Assembly: GCA_945881965.1 (NCBI GenBank)
Contig: CAMCVS010000012.1
Span: 1 to 64,000, forward strand
DNA length: 64,000 nucleotides
Direction of reading: 5' to 3'
Source: Paracoccus haematequi
Lineage (GTDB): Bacteria > Pseudomonadota > Alphaproteobacteria > Rhodobacterales > Rhodobacteraceae
Shown: positions 1 through 7,796 of the stretch, in pieces
Layout of the letters: each line of letters begins with the position of its first letter
Numbering within the stretch: position 1 is the stretch's first letter
Translations under genes and position numbers: made by a program
The notes under the pieces: generated by a model
The model's database searches: none
What the model was told of the DNA's origin: nothing
Seen by the model: only the letters and a program-made list of their open reading frames with translations

Positions 1-225
1 CAGCCGCGCATTCTGGACCTGCTGCTGGTCGAGCCGGTCGAGGCAGCGACCATCGCCGAGGCGCTGGCGCTGATCGCGGGCAAGGCCCCGGTCAAGCCGC
101 AGGACAAGTTGTATGGCACGGCGGTTGCCAGCTGGTCGCGGATGTCCAAGCCCTACCGCGAAGCGTTCATGGATGCCCACAAGGCCGAGATCGTCGCGCT
201 GGCGCGGAAGAAGGGCTGGTTCTGA
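1..225 (+). CDS. C-terminal fragment of an early phage protein (possibly ParB-like), 5' end outside window
   Basis: Frame 1 is open from the first base to TGA at 223-225 and encodes 74 residues ending in a lysine-rich tail (ARKKGWF). The stop overlaps the MuA start (TGATG), so the two are translationally coupled. Rhodobacter-type Mu phages often have a ParB-like nuclease-domain protein just before the transposase, and this could be its C-terminus. The fragment has no diagnostic motif, so the assignment is inference. Confidence 0.55.
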   Translation, partial: QPRILDLLLVEPVEAATIAEALALIAGKAPVKPQDKLYGTAVASWSRMSKPYREAFMDAHKAEIVALARKKGWF

Positions 226-2360
226 TGCTCTGGCTGTCTGCCACCGAGATCGCCGAAGCGGCGGCTGCCGGGTTGATGCCCGGGCTGCCGCTGACGGATC
301 GCGGGGTGCGCCGTGTCGCCGAACGTGACGGCTGGGCGGCCAGTGGCCTGACACGGGTGCGTGACGGGCGTAGCGGTGGTGGCGGGTTGGAGTATCACGT
401 CGATCTGCTGCCCGCACCCGCCCGCGCTGCATGGCTCGGTCGCCTGATGGGGGGCGCGCCCGACGATCTGCGGCCCGTTCTGACAGACGCAGCCCCGAAC
501 CCGGCGCAGGATGCGCGGGTGGTGCTGCTGCGCCTGTCCGAGCGGTTTCGCCAGCGGTCCGGGCTGCCTGCAACAGCCGCTGATGCGCTGTTTGCAGAGG
601 CGTTCAACGCCGGTTCAATCCCGCTGCCGGAGTGGGTGGCGCAGGCGGTTTCGGGGTTGTCTTCGCGCACCTTGGCGCGCTGGCGGGCCAGTGACGCGGC
701 CCCGGCTGCCATCGGTCGCCCGAAGGGGTCTGGGGTGCTGGACCGCGCTGATGGCGGGGCCGTGCGGACGCTGATCCTTGCCGCGATTGCCCGCCAGCCG
801 TTTCTGTCGGCCAAGCATGTGCGGGCGCTGGTGATGGACCGCTATCGCAACGGTCTGTCCTTGGTGGACGAAGCGACGGGCGAGGTCACGACCCGGCCTG
901 TGCCCAGCATGCGCATGTTCCAGATCGCGCTGACCGCGTGGAAATCCGAGTATCGCAACGAGATCATGCGGCTGACCGACCCGGACGGGTATCGGTCGAA
1001 GATCGAGTTCACCGCGACAGGATCGCAGCGCGCGGACCGTCTGAACGAAGTCTGGCAGATCGACGCCAGCCCCGCCGACGTGATGCTGACCGGCGGGCGG
1101 CATTCGGTCTATGTTGCCATCGATGTTTATTCCCGGCGGCAGATCATTCTGGCCACACCCACGCCGCGCGCATCTGCTGTCGGCCTGCTGATCCGCAAGG
1201 CCATCCTCGCCTGGGGGGTTCCCGAGCGCATCCACACCGACAACGGCTCCGACTTCACCGCGAAGCAGACCCAGCGGCTGTTCGGGGCCTTGGGCGTCGA
1301 GATCGAGTTGTCGCCGCCCTATAACCCGAAATCCAAGGGCATCGTGGAGCGCGCCATCGGCACCTTCCAGCGCGATCTGCCGACCTGTCCGGGGTTCATC
1401 GGCCATTCGGTTGCCGACCGCAAAGTGATCGAGGGCCGCAAGGCTTTTGCGCGTCGTTTGGGCGCGTCCGATGCCGATCTGTTCGGAGTGGAGATGGATT
1501 TGGCCGCGTTTCAGGCGTGGTGCGATGTCTGGGCCGACACGATCTATGGCCATGACCGTCACGCCGGTCTGGGCGGGCGCACCCCGTTTGCAGCTGCGGC
1601 GTCCTGGGCGGGATCTGTGCGCCGGGTCGAGAACCCTGCCGCACTGGACGTGTTGCTGGCCCCGCTGGCGTCTGGCGAAGGCACCCGGAAGGTGGGCAAG
1701 CAGGGCGTCCGCGTCGATGGGGCGTCGTATCTGCCGATGGGCGTGATGCCGGGAACTGACGTTCTGGTCCGGATGGACCCCGCCGACATGGGCCGGATCA
1801 TGCTGTTCCACCCCGAGACCGAGGCGTTCCTCGGTGAAGCAATCTGCGCCGAGCTGGCCGGTCTGGACCCTGCCGTGGTCATCGCCAAGGCAAAGGCAAT
1901 GCAGAAGGCGCACGAGACCGAGCGTCTGACCGACATCCGCAGTCAGATGCGGCGCATGAGCCCAACAGCCGTCGCGCGCGCGATGCAGAACGAAGGCGCG
2001 CGCAAGGCCAGCGTCATCGCGGCCTTCCCGGCGCGGACAGAGACATGGACCACCCCCGCCATTGATGCGGCTGGCGAGGCGGCAGGGGCGGTTCAGCGCC
2101 GCGGCGCGCCTGCCCCGGTGGTCGATCCGGACAGGCGCGCGGCGTTTGTCGCGCAGTTTGACGGCGCATCCCGCAAGGCCGCGCCGAAAGAGAACGAACG
2201 TCAGCGGTTCCGCCGCGCGCTGGCGTTTGAAGAGCAGTTGAAGCGCGGGGAACAAATCCGGCCCGAAGACGAACTGTGGCTGCGGTCCTACCAGACCACG
2301 GCGCAATACCGCGCGCATCTGCGGATGTTCGCGGAGTTCGGAGACCAGATGTTTGGCTGA
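225..2360 (+). CDS. Mu-type DDE transposase (MuA-like)
   Basis: 711-residue DNA transposase that would bind the phage ends and catalyse integration and replicative transposition. The N-terminus resembles the Mu-type winged-helix DNA-binding domain. The RNase-H-fold core shows the acidic triad: D280 in WQIDA, D339 in HTDNGSDF and E375 in KGIVERAIG, with 58 residues between the two aspartates and 35 between D339 and E375, the classic D,D35E spacing. A Mu transposase C-terminal beta-barrel-like region follows (around 450-560), then a charged tail that in MuA contacts MuB. The ATG at 225 overlaps the previous stop. Length is close to MuA (663 aa). Confidence 0.95.
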   Translation: MLWLSATEIAEAAAAGLMPGLPLTDRGVRRVAERDGWAASGLTRVRDGRSGGGGLEYHVDLLPAPARAAWLGRLMGGAPDDLRPVLTDAAPNPAQDARVVLLRLSERFRQRSGLPATAADALFAEAFNAGSIPLPEWVAQAVSGLSSRTLARWRASDAAPAAIGRPKGSGVLDRADGGAVRTLILAAIARQPFLSAKHVRALVMDRYRNGLSLVDEATGEVTTRPVPSMRMFQIALTAWKSEYRNEIMRLTDPDGYRSKIEFTATGSQRADRLNEVWQIDASPADVMLTGGRHSVYVAIDVYSRRQIILATPTPRASAVGLLIRKAILAWGVPERIHTDNGSDFTAKQTQRLFGALGVEIELSPPYNPKSKGIVERAIGTFQRDLPTCPGFIGHSVADRKVIEGRKAFARRLGASDADLFGVEMDLAAFQAWCDVWADTIYGHDRHAGLGGRTPFAAAASWAGSVRRVENPAALDVLLAPLASGEGTRKVGKQGVRVDGASYLPMGVMPGTDVLVRMDPADMGRIMLFHPETEAFLGEAICAELAGLDPAVVIAKAKAMQKAHETERLTDIRSQMRRMSPTAVARAMQNEGARKASVIAAFPARTETWTTPAIDAAGEAAGAVQRRGAPAPVVDPDRRAAFVAQFDGASRKAAPKENERQRFRRALAFEEQLKRGEQIRPEDELWLRSYQTTAQYRAHLRMFAEFGDQMFG

Positions 2361-2365
2361 AAAAT

Positions 2366-2395
2366 GGCCGCCGGACTGGGATGAGCCCGGCGGCC
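2366..2395 (+). other. Hairpin between transposase and MuB genes
   Basis: A perfect 9-bp inverted repeat (GGCCGCCGG / CCGGCGGCC) with a 12-nt loop lies just after the transposase stop. There is no T-run, so it is more likely an mRNA-stability or attenuation element than an efficient intrinsic terminator; the MuB gene starts 25 nt later. Confidence 0.5.
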
Positions 2396-2419
2396 TGACA
2401 ACAAGGAAACGAGGTAACA

Positions 2420-3160
2420 ATGGCACAAGAAGCAAGACGGATCAACTCGGTCGCGCCACTCGCGAACGTGGAGGCGTTGTCGACGCTCATCGACAGGGTG
2501 CAGAACAGGGGTGTCGGTCTTCCCGGCATGGCCTGTTTTTATGGACATTCCGGGCATGGAAAGACGACGGCGGCGACCTGGTGCGCCAACCGCTACAAGC
2601 TGATCCAGGTGCAGGTCGCCAGCGTCTGGCGGCAGAAGTTCTTTTGCGAGGCGGTCATCCGCGAAATGGGACTAAAGCCCGAGGGCACGGTCGCCCACAT
2701 GGTCGATCAGATCGCCAAGGGTTTGGCAGAAACAGACGGGGCGCTGTTGATCGACGAGGCGGACCATCTGGTCAAGCACGGGCTGATCGAGATTGCCCGC
2801 GACATCTATGAGAAGTCCGGCAGCCCGGTGATCCTGATCGGTGAAGAGCAGATGCCGCAGAAGCTTCAGCAGTTCGAGCGCGTCCATAATCGCATGCTGG
2901 ACTGGGTGCGCGCCGAACCTGCCGATGTCGCGGATACGCGGCATCTTGCCCGGATTTACTGCCCGGACGTGCTGTTGTCAGACCAGCTGATCCAGCATGT
3001 CGCCGAGGTGTCGCACGGCAAACATCGCCGGATTTGCGTCAATTTCGACGCGCTCTACGAGCATGCGCGCACCCATCATCTGCATGAACTGGGACTGGAC
3101 CAAGCGCGGCAAGTGGCCTTGAAGACCGGTTTGCCGCCCCAAGCACGGAAGGGGCAATAA
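2420..3160 (+). CDS. MuB-like AAA+ ATPase, transposition target activator
   Basis: 246-residue P-loop ATPase. Walker A GHSGHGKT is at residues 42-49 and Walker B ALLIDEAD ends at about 115 (D112, E113). In Mu-type phages MuB forms ATP-dependent filaments on target DNA, stimulates MuA and gives target immunity. Position directly after the transposase and size (MuB of Mu is 312 aa; short versions are common in B3/D3112-like phages) support the call. An AGGAAACGAGGT stretch upstream serves as ribosome binding site. The stop overlaps the next ATG (TAATG). Confidence 0.92.
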   Translation: MAQEARRINSVAPLANVEALSTLIDRVQNRGVGLPGMACFYGHSGHGKTTAATWCANRYKLIQVQVASVWRQKFFCEAVIREMGLKPEGTVAHMVDQIAKGLAETDGALLIDEADHLVKHGLIEIARDIYEKSGSPVILIGEEQMPQKLQQFERVHNRMLDWVRAEPADVADTRHLARIYCPDVLLSDQLIQHVAEVSHGKHRRICVNFDALYEHARTHHLHELGLDQARQVALKTGLPPQARKGQ

Positions 3161-3774
3161 TGGCACGTCAATCTGCCGATAAAGTGGCCGCATCACTGGA
3201 GCCGCAAGGCCGGGACGATCTGTGGCCGGTGATCCGGGATACCGCCCGCGACGGTGTGCCCGGTGCGTGGTTCACCGTAGCTGACCTGTTCCGTGAAACC
3301 TGCATGGCGCGGCGGACAATCTCCAGCTATCTCAGCTGCCTCGTCGCGGCCCGCATGGTCGAGCGTCAGGAACCCGAGGCCTCGGGTGGCGCGATCTCCT
3401 ACCGGCTGTTGCGCGACACGGGCGTTCATGCGCCCCGTTTGCGGCGCGATGGCACCCCTGTGGTGATGGGCAGTGGCAACGACAACCTGTGGCGGTCGAT
3501 GCGGATGCAGAAGGACGGGTTCACGCCGCTTGACCTCGCAGTTCTGAGCACAAACGAACTGATCACGGTCAGTGAAGAGGCGGCCAAGAGTTACTGCAAG
3601 CATCTGCTGGCGGCCGGATACCTGAAAGTCGTCAAGCAGGCTCGCCCGGGCCATTCTCAGGCGGTCTATCGGTTGATCAAAAACACCGGCCCCAAACCGC
3701 CGCAAATCCAGCGCGTCAAGCGGGTGTTCGACCCGAACACCAACACCGCGCATGTGTCGGAGGTGGCGGCATGA
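3160..3774 (+). CDS. Early phage protein with two winged-helix-like segments, function unknown
   Basis: 204 residues. I do not recognise a named family. Two segments look like helix-turn-helix or winged-helix modules: around 35-75 (WFTVADLFRETCMARRTISS, then a wing-like turn) and around 125-175 (LITVSEEAAKSYCKHLLAAG, then a basic turn). A DNA-binding early regulator or replication accessory is therefore plausible. It starts in the TAATG overlap with the MuB gene and overlaps the next gene by 4 nt, so it belongs to the same polycistronic early message. Confidence 0.75.
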   Translation: MARQSADKVAASLEPQGRDDLWPVIRDTARDGVPGAWFTVADLFRETCMARRTISSYLSCLVAARMVERQEPEASGGAISYRLLRDTGVHAPRLRRDGTPVVMGSGNDNLWRSMRMQKDGFTPLDLAVLSTNELITVSEEAAKSYCKHLLAAGYLKVVKQARPGHSQAVYRLIKNTGPKPPQIQRVKRVFDPNTNTAHVSEVAA

Positions 3775-4151
3775 AGCACGATCCTGTTGCGACCGCCCGC
3801 GAGTTCTGGGGCGAGACGCCACCGGACTGGATCATGGCGCTGGCGCAAGCCTGTGGCCAGCAAAGCCAGGCCAAAGTGGCGAAGCGGCTGAACCGCTCGG
3901 CCAGTCTGGTCAGCCACGTCCTGCGCCGTTCGTATCCTGGCGACATGGATGCGTTCGAGGACGCGGTGCGCGGCGCGCTGATGGACAACAAGCTGGACTG
4001 TCCGGCGCTTGGCGAGATCGGCACCCATGTCTGTCAGGACTGGCGGATCAAGGCACGTGTGTTCGTCAGCGTCAACTCGCAGCGGGTCACGATGTTCCGG
4101 GCCTGCAAGGCCTGCGCGCGCAACCGCAAGGAGGGCGAGGCCGATGCCTGA
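3771..4151 (+). CDS. Small HTH/zinc-finger-like early phage protein
   Basis: 126 residues. The first half has a helix-turn-helix-like stretch (QAKVAKRLNRSASLVSHVLR), and the second half has four cysteines in two pairs (CPALGEIGTHVC and RACKAC) that could bind a metal. Similar small proteins lie between MuB and DUF3164 genes in Rhodobacterales Mu-like phages. A DNA-binding role is inferred; no exact family is claimed. ATG overlaps the preceding stop by 4 nt. Confidence 0.7.
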   Translation: MKHDPVATAREFWGETPPDWIMALAQACGQQSQAKVAKRLNRSASLVSHVLRRSYPGDMDAFEDAVRGALMDNKLDCPALGEIGTHVCQDWRIKARVFVSVNSQRVTMFRACKACARNRKEGEADA

Positions 4152-4356
4152 TCTTTGCCCGCCCGAACGCTGGACCCACGATGAAATGCTGCGCCACGTC
4201 GCGCGCGGTGTCCTGAAGGTCGACCTACTGGGCCATCGCGGCACCACGCTGGTGACCTGCGAAGAGGTGGCGGCCATGGCGGCTGTCATCGCCTTGTCGG
4301 GGGCGCTGCCGCCCCACCTGATGCAACCCCAAGCCATGAAGCGAGATCAGACATGA
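4144..4356 (+). CDS. Small early phage protein, unknown function
   Basis: 70 residues starting at ATG 4144, which overlaps the 3' end of the upstream gene by 8 nt; the longer open frame upstream is out of phase with known genes and was not used. It contains WTHDEMLRHVARGV and a mid-protein hydrophobic helix (VAAMAAVIALSGALPPHLM). No recognised motif. It is coupled by ATGA overlap to the DUF3164 gene. Confidence 0.6.
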   Translation: MPDLCPPERWTHDEMLRHVARGVLKVDLLGHRGTTLVTCEEVAAMAAVIALSGALPPHLMQPQAMKRDQT

Positions 4357-5003
4357 CCGAATTTGAACCCTCTCCGATCCCCGATGGTCGCGTCACTATC
4401 GACGGCGTCGAACATCTGCGTGACGCCAAGGGCGGGCTGCAACCCGTCAGCCTGATCAAGCCGCAGCACCTGTTGCAGGACGAGGTCGTTCGCAAGATCG
4501 TAGGCTATGCCGTGGCGCTGTCCGACCAGGTCGCCCGGTTCAAGGCGCACACTTTCGACGACGTCGGGGCCTTTGGTGCGATCCTGCAAGAGGAGTATGA
4601 CGCCAAGCTGGGCGGTGCGAAGGGCAACATGACCTTGATGACCCATGACGGGCTGATGAAGGTGCAGGTGCAGGTCGCCGATTACATCGACTTTGGCCCC
4701 GAGCTGCAGACGGCCAAGGCACTGGTTCATGAATGCCTGAACGAATGGGCTGCGGGCGCGCGGGATGAAATCCGCGCCATCGTCACCCGGGCGTTCAACA
4801 CCGACAAGCCCGGCCAGATCAACCGGTCGGAGATTTTCATGCTGCTGCGGCTGGACATCAAGGATGACCGGTGGGTGCGCGCCATGAATGCGATCCGGGA
4901 CGCGATGCGGGTCGTGGGCTCCAAGACCTATGTCCGCGTCTATCGTCGCGACACCTATGATGGCGCTTGGGTGCCGGTCAGCATCGATCTGGCGCGGGTG
5001 TGA
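4353..5003 (+). CDS. DUF3164 family early phage protein
   Basis: 216 residues with hallmarks of the DUF3164 family of Mu-like phages: an N-terminal (L)RDAKGG(L)QPVSLIKP segment, a DVGAF segment, the KLGGAKGNMTLMTHDG core, and a C-terminal RLDIKDDRWVRAM...VGSKTYVRVY motif. The family is a conserved early-region protein with no settled biochemical role. ATG overlaps the previous stop (ATGA). Confidence 0.88.
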   Translation: MTEFEPSPIPDGRVTIDGVEHLRDAKGGLQPVSLIKPQHLLQDEVVRKIVGYAVALSDQVARFKAHTFDDVGAFGAILQEEYDAKLGGAKGNMTLMTHDGLMKVQVQVADYIDFGPELQTAKALVHECLNEWAAGARDEIRAIVTRAFNTDKPGQINRSEIFMLLRLDIKDDRWVRAMNAIRDAMRVVGSKTYVRVYRRDTYDGAWVPVSIDLARV

Positions 5004-5389
5004 CCGCGATGGTCGCTTACAGCTTCGCGCCACGCTTTGCCCCTTTGATCAGGCGGGGTGAAAAGCTTCAGACGATCCGGGCCCCGCGCAAGCGCCATGC
5101 GCATGCCGGTGAGAGCCTACAGCTTTTCACCGGCATGCGGACCCGTCACTGTGTGAAGATCATTCCCGATGTGGTTTGCCTAAAGGTGAGCCCGGTCGTG
5201 ATCCTGTTCGACGCGCGAGGTGGTATCGCGCGGATCGAGGTCGACCACGTCGAGATCGGCAGTCGTCACGATTTTGCCCGGGCGGACGGGTTTGACGACG
5301 CGAGCGACATGGCCGCGTTCTGGGCGGACAGCTACCGCGCCAGCGACAGTTTCACTGGGGTGCTGATCCAGTGGGGCGGTGTAACATGA
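5000..5389 (+). CDS. ASCH/PUA-like small phage protein
   Basis: About 129 residues. The N-terminus (YSFAPRFAPLIRRGEKLQTI RAPRKR) has the look of ASCH/PUA-like domains, which carry RNA- or modified-base-binding folds, and these occur in Mu-like early regions. GTG 5000 overlaps the DUF3164 stop (GTGA) and is chosen for coupling; ATG 5009 is three codons later and equally possible. Neither has a clear Shine-Dalgarno. It overlaps the gemA start by 4 nt. Function is inferred from fold resemblance only. Confidence 0.65.
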   Translation: MTAMVAYSFAPRFAPLIRRGEKLQTIRAPRKRHAHAGESLQLFTGMRTRHCVKIIPDVVCLKVSPVVILFDARGGIARIEVDHVEIGSRHDFARADGFDDASDMAAFWADSYRASDSFTGVLIQWGGVT

Positions 5390-6036
5390 GCAATATCAAA
5401 GCCATCTACGCCGGTCTGCGCGCCTGCGGGTTCGATCCGCAGGACGAGGACACCAAGCGTGACCTGTTCGAGCGGGTGACCAACAAGCGGTCGCTGCGGT
5501 TGATGAATGACACCGAACAGCAGGCGGTCGCGGCCGAGTTGCGGCGGCTGAGAGGCAACAAGCCGCTGGCGCGGAAGAAGCTGCAGGGGCCGTTCGCCAA
5601 GAAGCTGCAGGGGCCGTTCGCCAAGAAGCTGCAGGCGCTGTGGATCGCGTCGTGGAACCTTGGGCTGGTCCAGTCGCGCGATGACAAGGCGCTGGTGGCG
5701 TTCGTGACGCGGCAGACCGGGGTCGAGGACACCGCCTTTCTGCGCGATCCCAAGGCTGCCGAAAAGGTGGTCGAGGCGCTGAAGGACATGCTGCGCCGGG
5801 AAGGGGTGATGTTGGGCAACACCAACGGCCATTCCTGGCTGCGCGACGACGCCGCCAAGGTGGCCTGGGCGCAGTGGAAAAAGCTGTATCCCGTGTCCGA
5901 TCTTCGCGACCTGACGGCGTTCCGCGCGCGGATCGCCGCGATGTCCGGCAAATCCACGCTCGACTTTGTCGAACGGGCGGACTGGCAGCGGATCAACAAC
6001 GCCTTCGGGGTCATCATCCGGAAGGGGGCGGCATGA
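5386..6036 (+). CDS. GemA-like regulatory protein (DUF1018, Mu gp16 family)
   Basis: 216 residues from ATG 5386 (ATGA overlap with the upstream gene); an upstream in-frame ATG at 5371 has no coupling advantage. IKAIYAGLRACGFDPQDED near the N-terminus, a middle segment with KALVAFVTRQTGVEDTAFL, and a C-terminal LKDMLRREGV...LRDDAAKVAWAQWKKLYP region match the GemA/DUF1018 family, which in Mu alters host gene expression and DNA topology. A duplicated 8-residue unit (KKLQGPFA) sits at about residues 64-79 and is unusual. Confidence 0.85.
   Translation: MSNIKAIYAGLRACGFDPQDEDTKRDLFERVTNKRSLRLMNDTEQQAVAAELRRLRGNKPLARKKLQGPFAKKLQGPFAKKLQALWIASWNLGLVQSRDDKALVAFVTRQTGVEDTAFLRDPKAAEKVVEALKDMLRREGVMLGNTNGHSWLRDDAAKVAWAQWKKLYPVSDLRDLTAFRARIAAMSGKSTLDFVERADWQRINNAFGVIIRKGAA
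5575..5634 (+). repeat. 24-nt tandem repeat inside gemA
   Basis: Two perfect adjacent copies of a 24-nt unit (5575-5598, 5599-5622) followed by half a third (5623-5634) encode KKLQGPFA, KKLQGPFA, KKLQ. Because the unit is a multiple of three the frame is kept. It looks like a recent slippage or duplication that lengthens a basic helix. Confidence 0.95.
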
Positions 6037-6389
6037 GGATCGTTGCGCCGACACTGGAGTATCTGCTGGACGCCGTTGCCGAGGCGCACGGCCTGACGTC
6101 GCTGGTCACCACGCATCGCACCAGGCAGTATGCTCACGCCCGTCAGGAGTTCTACTGGATCGCGCACCACCTGATAGGTGCCAGTCTGGGTCAGATCGGG
6201 CGAGCCATTGCGCGTGATCACACGACCGTGCTGCATGGGCTGCGGATGGTCGATCATCGCCGTGCGACCGATCTGACCTATGCCGACGATCTGGCGCGCC
6301 GTGAGGCCGACATCGTGCCGTGGATCAAGGCGGAGTTCATCCGGCATGGGGGCGGGGCCGCGCCCGAGTTCCGGCGGCGCGTGGCATGA
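6033..6389 (+). CDS. DnaA domain-IV-like DNA-binding protein
   Basis: 118 residues from ATG 6033 (overlaps the gemA stop). The segment ASLGQIGRAIARDHTTVLHG reproduces the signature of the C-terminal DnaA-box-binding domain of bacterial DnaA (G..F..RDHsTV.hA). The ATPase domain is absent, so this is a stand-alone DnaA domain IV. Such proteins in phages could bind DnaA boxes and influence host or phage replication initiation; that role is inference. ATG/TGA overlap links it to the Mor-like gene. Confidence 0.82.
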   Translation: MRIVAPTLEYLLDAVAEAHGLTSLVTTHRTRQYAHARQEFYWIAHHLIGASLGQIGRAIARDHTTVLHGLRMVDHRRATDLTYADDLARREADIVPWIKAEFIRHGGGAAPEFRRRVA

Positions 6390-6763
6390 GTAACGTGCCG
6401 CGCCCACCTGCCCATCTGGAGCCGTATGTCCGGGTGCTGGGCGCGGATGACGCCATCAAGGTGTTTCTCGAATTTGGCGGGGCCGAGATGTATCTGGCCC
6501 CGTCGCCCAAAGGCCGGTCGGCGCTGGCGCAGTTGGTCGGCATCGACAAGGCCGCGCGGTTGGCCGAGGTGTGTACGCAAAAACGCGTCCCGGTCGCGAA
6601 GCCCTGGATCGCGCAGGTCTGGAAATCACAGGGCTTGTCCATCGCAGAGATCGCGCGCAAACTGCATACGACGGACGTGACGGTCCGCAAGTGGGTCAAG
6701 GGCAGCCCAGCCCCCGGCGATGATCGCGATGATGCCCAGCTGACCTTGCGCCTCGACATCTGA
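6386..6763 (+). CDS. Mor/C-family transcription activator
   Basis: 125 residues. The N-terminal half has the Mor dimerisation pattern (VLGADDAIKVFLEFGGAEMY followed by a LAP turn, then LAQLVGIDKAARLAE). The C-terminal half is a helix-turn-helix (GLSIAEIARKLHTTDVTVRK). In Mu, Mor and C activate middle and late promoters; here a single Mor-like gene closes the early operon, so it is the likely switch to late transcription. A strong terminator follows. Confidence 0.75.
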   Translation: MSNVPRPPAHLEPYVRVLGADDAIKVFLEFGGAEMYLAPSPKGRSALAQLVGIDKAARLAEVCTQKRVPVAKPWIAQVWKSQGLSIAEIARKLHTTDVTVRKWVKGSPAPGDDRDDAQLTLRLDI

Positions 6764-6785
6764 CCCCCCGCAAAAGCTCCGCCCG

Positions 6786-6810
6786 ACCCGCAAGCCCTTG
6801 CGGGTTTTTT
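6786..6810 (+). terminator. Intrinsic terminator closing the early operon
   Basis: Perfect 8-bp stem ACCCGCAA / TTGCGGGT with a 4-nt loop (GCCC), directly followed by a run of T (6805-6810). A textbook rho-independent terminator 22 nt after the Mor-like gene. Confidence 0.9.
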
Positions 6811-6878
6811 CGTGTCTCGGGTGCAGGCACGATGTGCCTGTCTGCGGGGCCGCTCCCCGCCTGTCTCCGGGGGAAATC
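6811..6878 (+). promoter_or_regulatory. Leader of the late (lysis) operon with two inverted repeats
   Basis: Between the early terminator and the lysozyme start lie CAGGCAC-GAT-GTGCCTG (6824-6840) and GCGGGG-CCGCT-CCCCGC (6844-6860), then a GGGGGAAATC ribosome site. The first repeat could be a dimeric activator site for the Mor-like protein. This is a positional inference; no clear -10 was recognised. Confidence 0.4.
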
Positions 6879-7796
6879 ATGCAAATCAGCCTGGCCGCGC
6901 TGCGCGAGCTTGAACGGGAAGAGGGCGTTGTCCTCAAGGCGTACCGCGATGCGGTTGGCTTCTGGACCATCGGCGCTGGCCTGACCAAGGCGTCGGGTGT
7001 CGTTGACCCAAAGCCCGGTATGGTGCTGACCCCCGAACGTGCGCGCGAGTTGCTGGTGCAGGCATTGCGGCGCAAATATGAGCCTGCGGTGGCCAAGGCG
7101 ATGCCCGGTGTCTCGCAGCACGAATTCGACGCCGCGCTCCTGTTCCACTTCAATACCGGGGCCATCGCCCGCGCGTCCTGGGTGACCGCGTGGAAGCGCC
7201 GCCCGCGCGATTGGGCGGACGTTGAACGCCGGTTCAATGCCTGGAAAAAGGGTGGTGGCCGCGTGTTGCCGGGGCTGGTTTCGCGGCGGGGCCGCGAGTT
7301 CCGGATGCTGCGGGATGGGCATTATGCCACCACGCCGGTTCCGCTCGCTGTGCCCGAAGCGGCGGGCCAGTGGGCGCGTGTGTCGCTTGAACTGACGCCT
7401 GACCAATTCGCGGCCCTGCGGCGTGAGTTGGAGCAGCTGCGCTACGCGCCGGGTGATGATCCGATGCGGATCGATGCCCGTGCTGTCCGGAAGTTCCAGA
7501 AAGACCATGGCCTGAATGTGGACGGTGTCATCGGGCGGGCAACCCTGTCGACGGTGCAGCGCCGCATCGACAGTGTGCGCAAGATCGACCGGGTCGCGTT
7601 CGGGGCTGTTGGTGTGGCCGGTCTCGAGACCGCCGAGGCCGTCAGCTTGATTGGCGTGCCCGATGTGCTGATGTTTGGGGCACTTGCGGTCATCACCCTT
7701 TTGGGGGGCCATCACCTGTGGTCCTACCGCGACATCTTCGGTGTCGACATGCAAAACCTGCTGCCGCGACTGGCGGCCAAGCTCCGGAGCTTCTGA
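6879..7796 (+). CDS. Phage lysozyme (GH24-like) with peptidoglycan-binding domain and C-terminal membrane segments
   Basis: 305 residues from ATG 6879 (Shine-Dalgarno GGGGGA just upstream). The N-terminus carries the T4-type lysozyme triad: E15, eight residues, D24, five residues, T30 (within EEGVVLKAYRDAVGFWTIG). Residues about 205-230 (ARAVRKFQKDHGLNVDGVIG) form a peptidoglycan-binding-1 type domain. The last 60 residues hold one or two hydrophobic segments (around 245-280), so the enzyme is probably membrane-tethered. It would cleave murein at lysis. TGATG overlap with the holin gene. Confidence 0.9.
   Translation: MQISLAALRELEREEGVVLKAYRDAVGFWTIGAGLTKASGVVDPKPGMVLTPERARELLVQALRRKYEPAVAKAMPGVSQHEFDAALLFHFNTGAIARASWVTAWKRRPRDWADVERRFNAWKKGGGRVLPGLVSRRGREFRMLRDGHYATTPVPLAVPEAAGQWARVSLELTPDQFAALRRELEQLRYAPGDDPMRIDARAVRKFQKDHGLNVDGVIGRATLSTVQRRIDSVRKIDRVAFGAVGVAGLETAEAVSLIGVPDVLMFGALAVITLLGGHHLWSYRDIFGVDMQNLLPRLAAKLRSF

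Noticed and set aside
2366-2395. Intrinsic terminator between MuA and MuB genes
   Set aside because: Good stem but no T-run and tight gene spacing; listed as a hairpin only.
615-2435. 606-codon open frame on the minus strand
   Set aside because: Antisense to the transposase with its DDE motif; composition typical of shadow frames.
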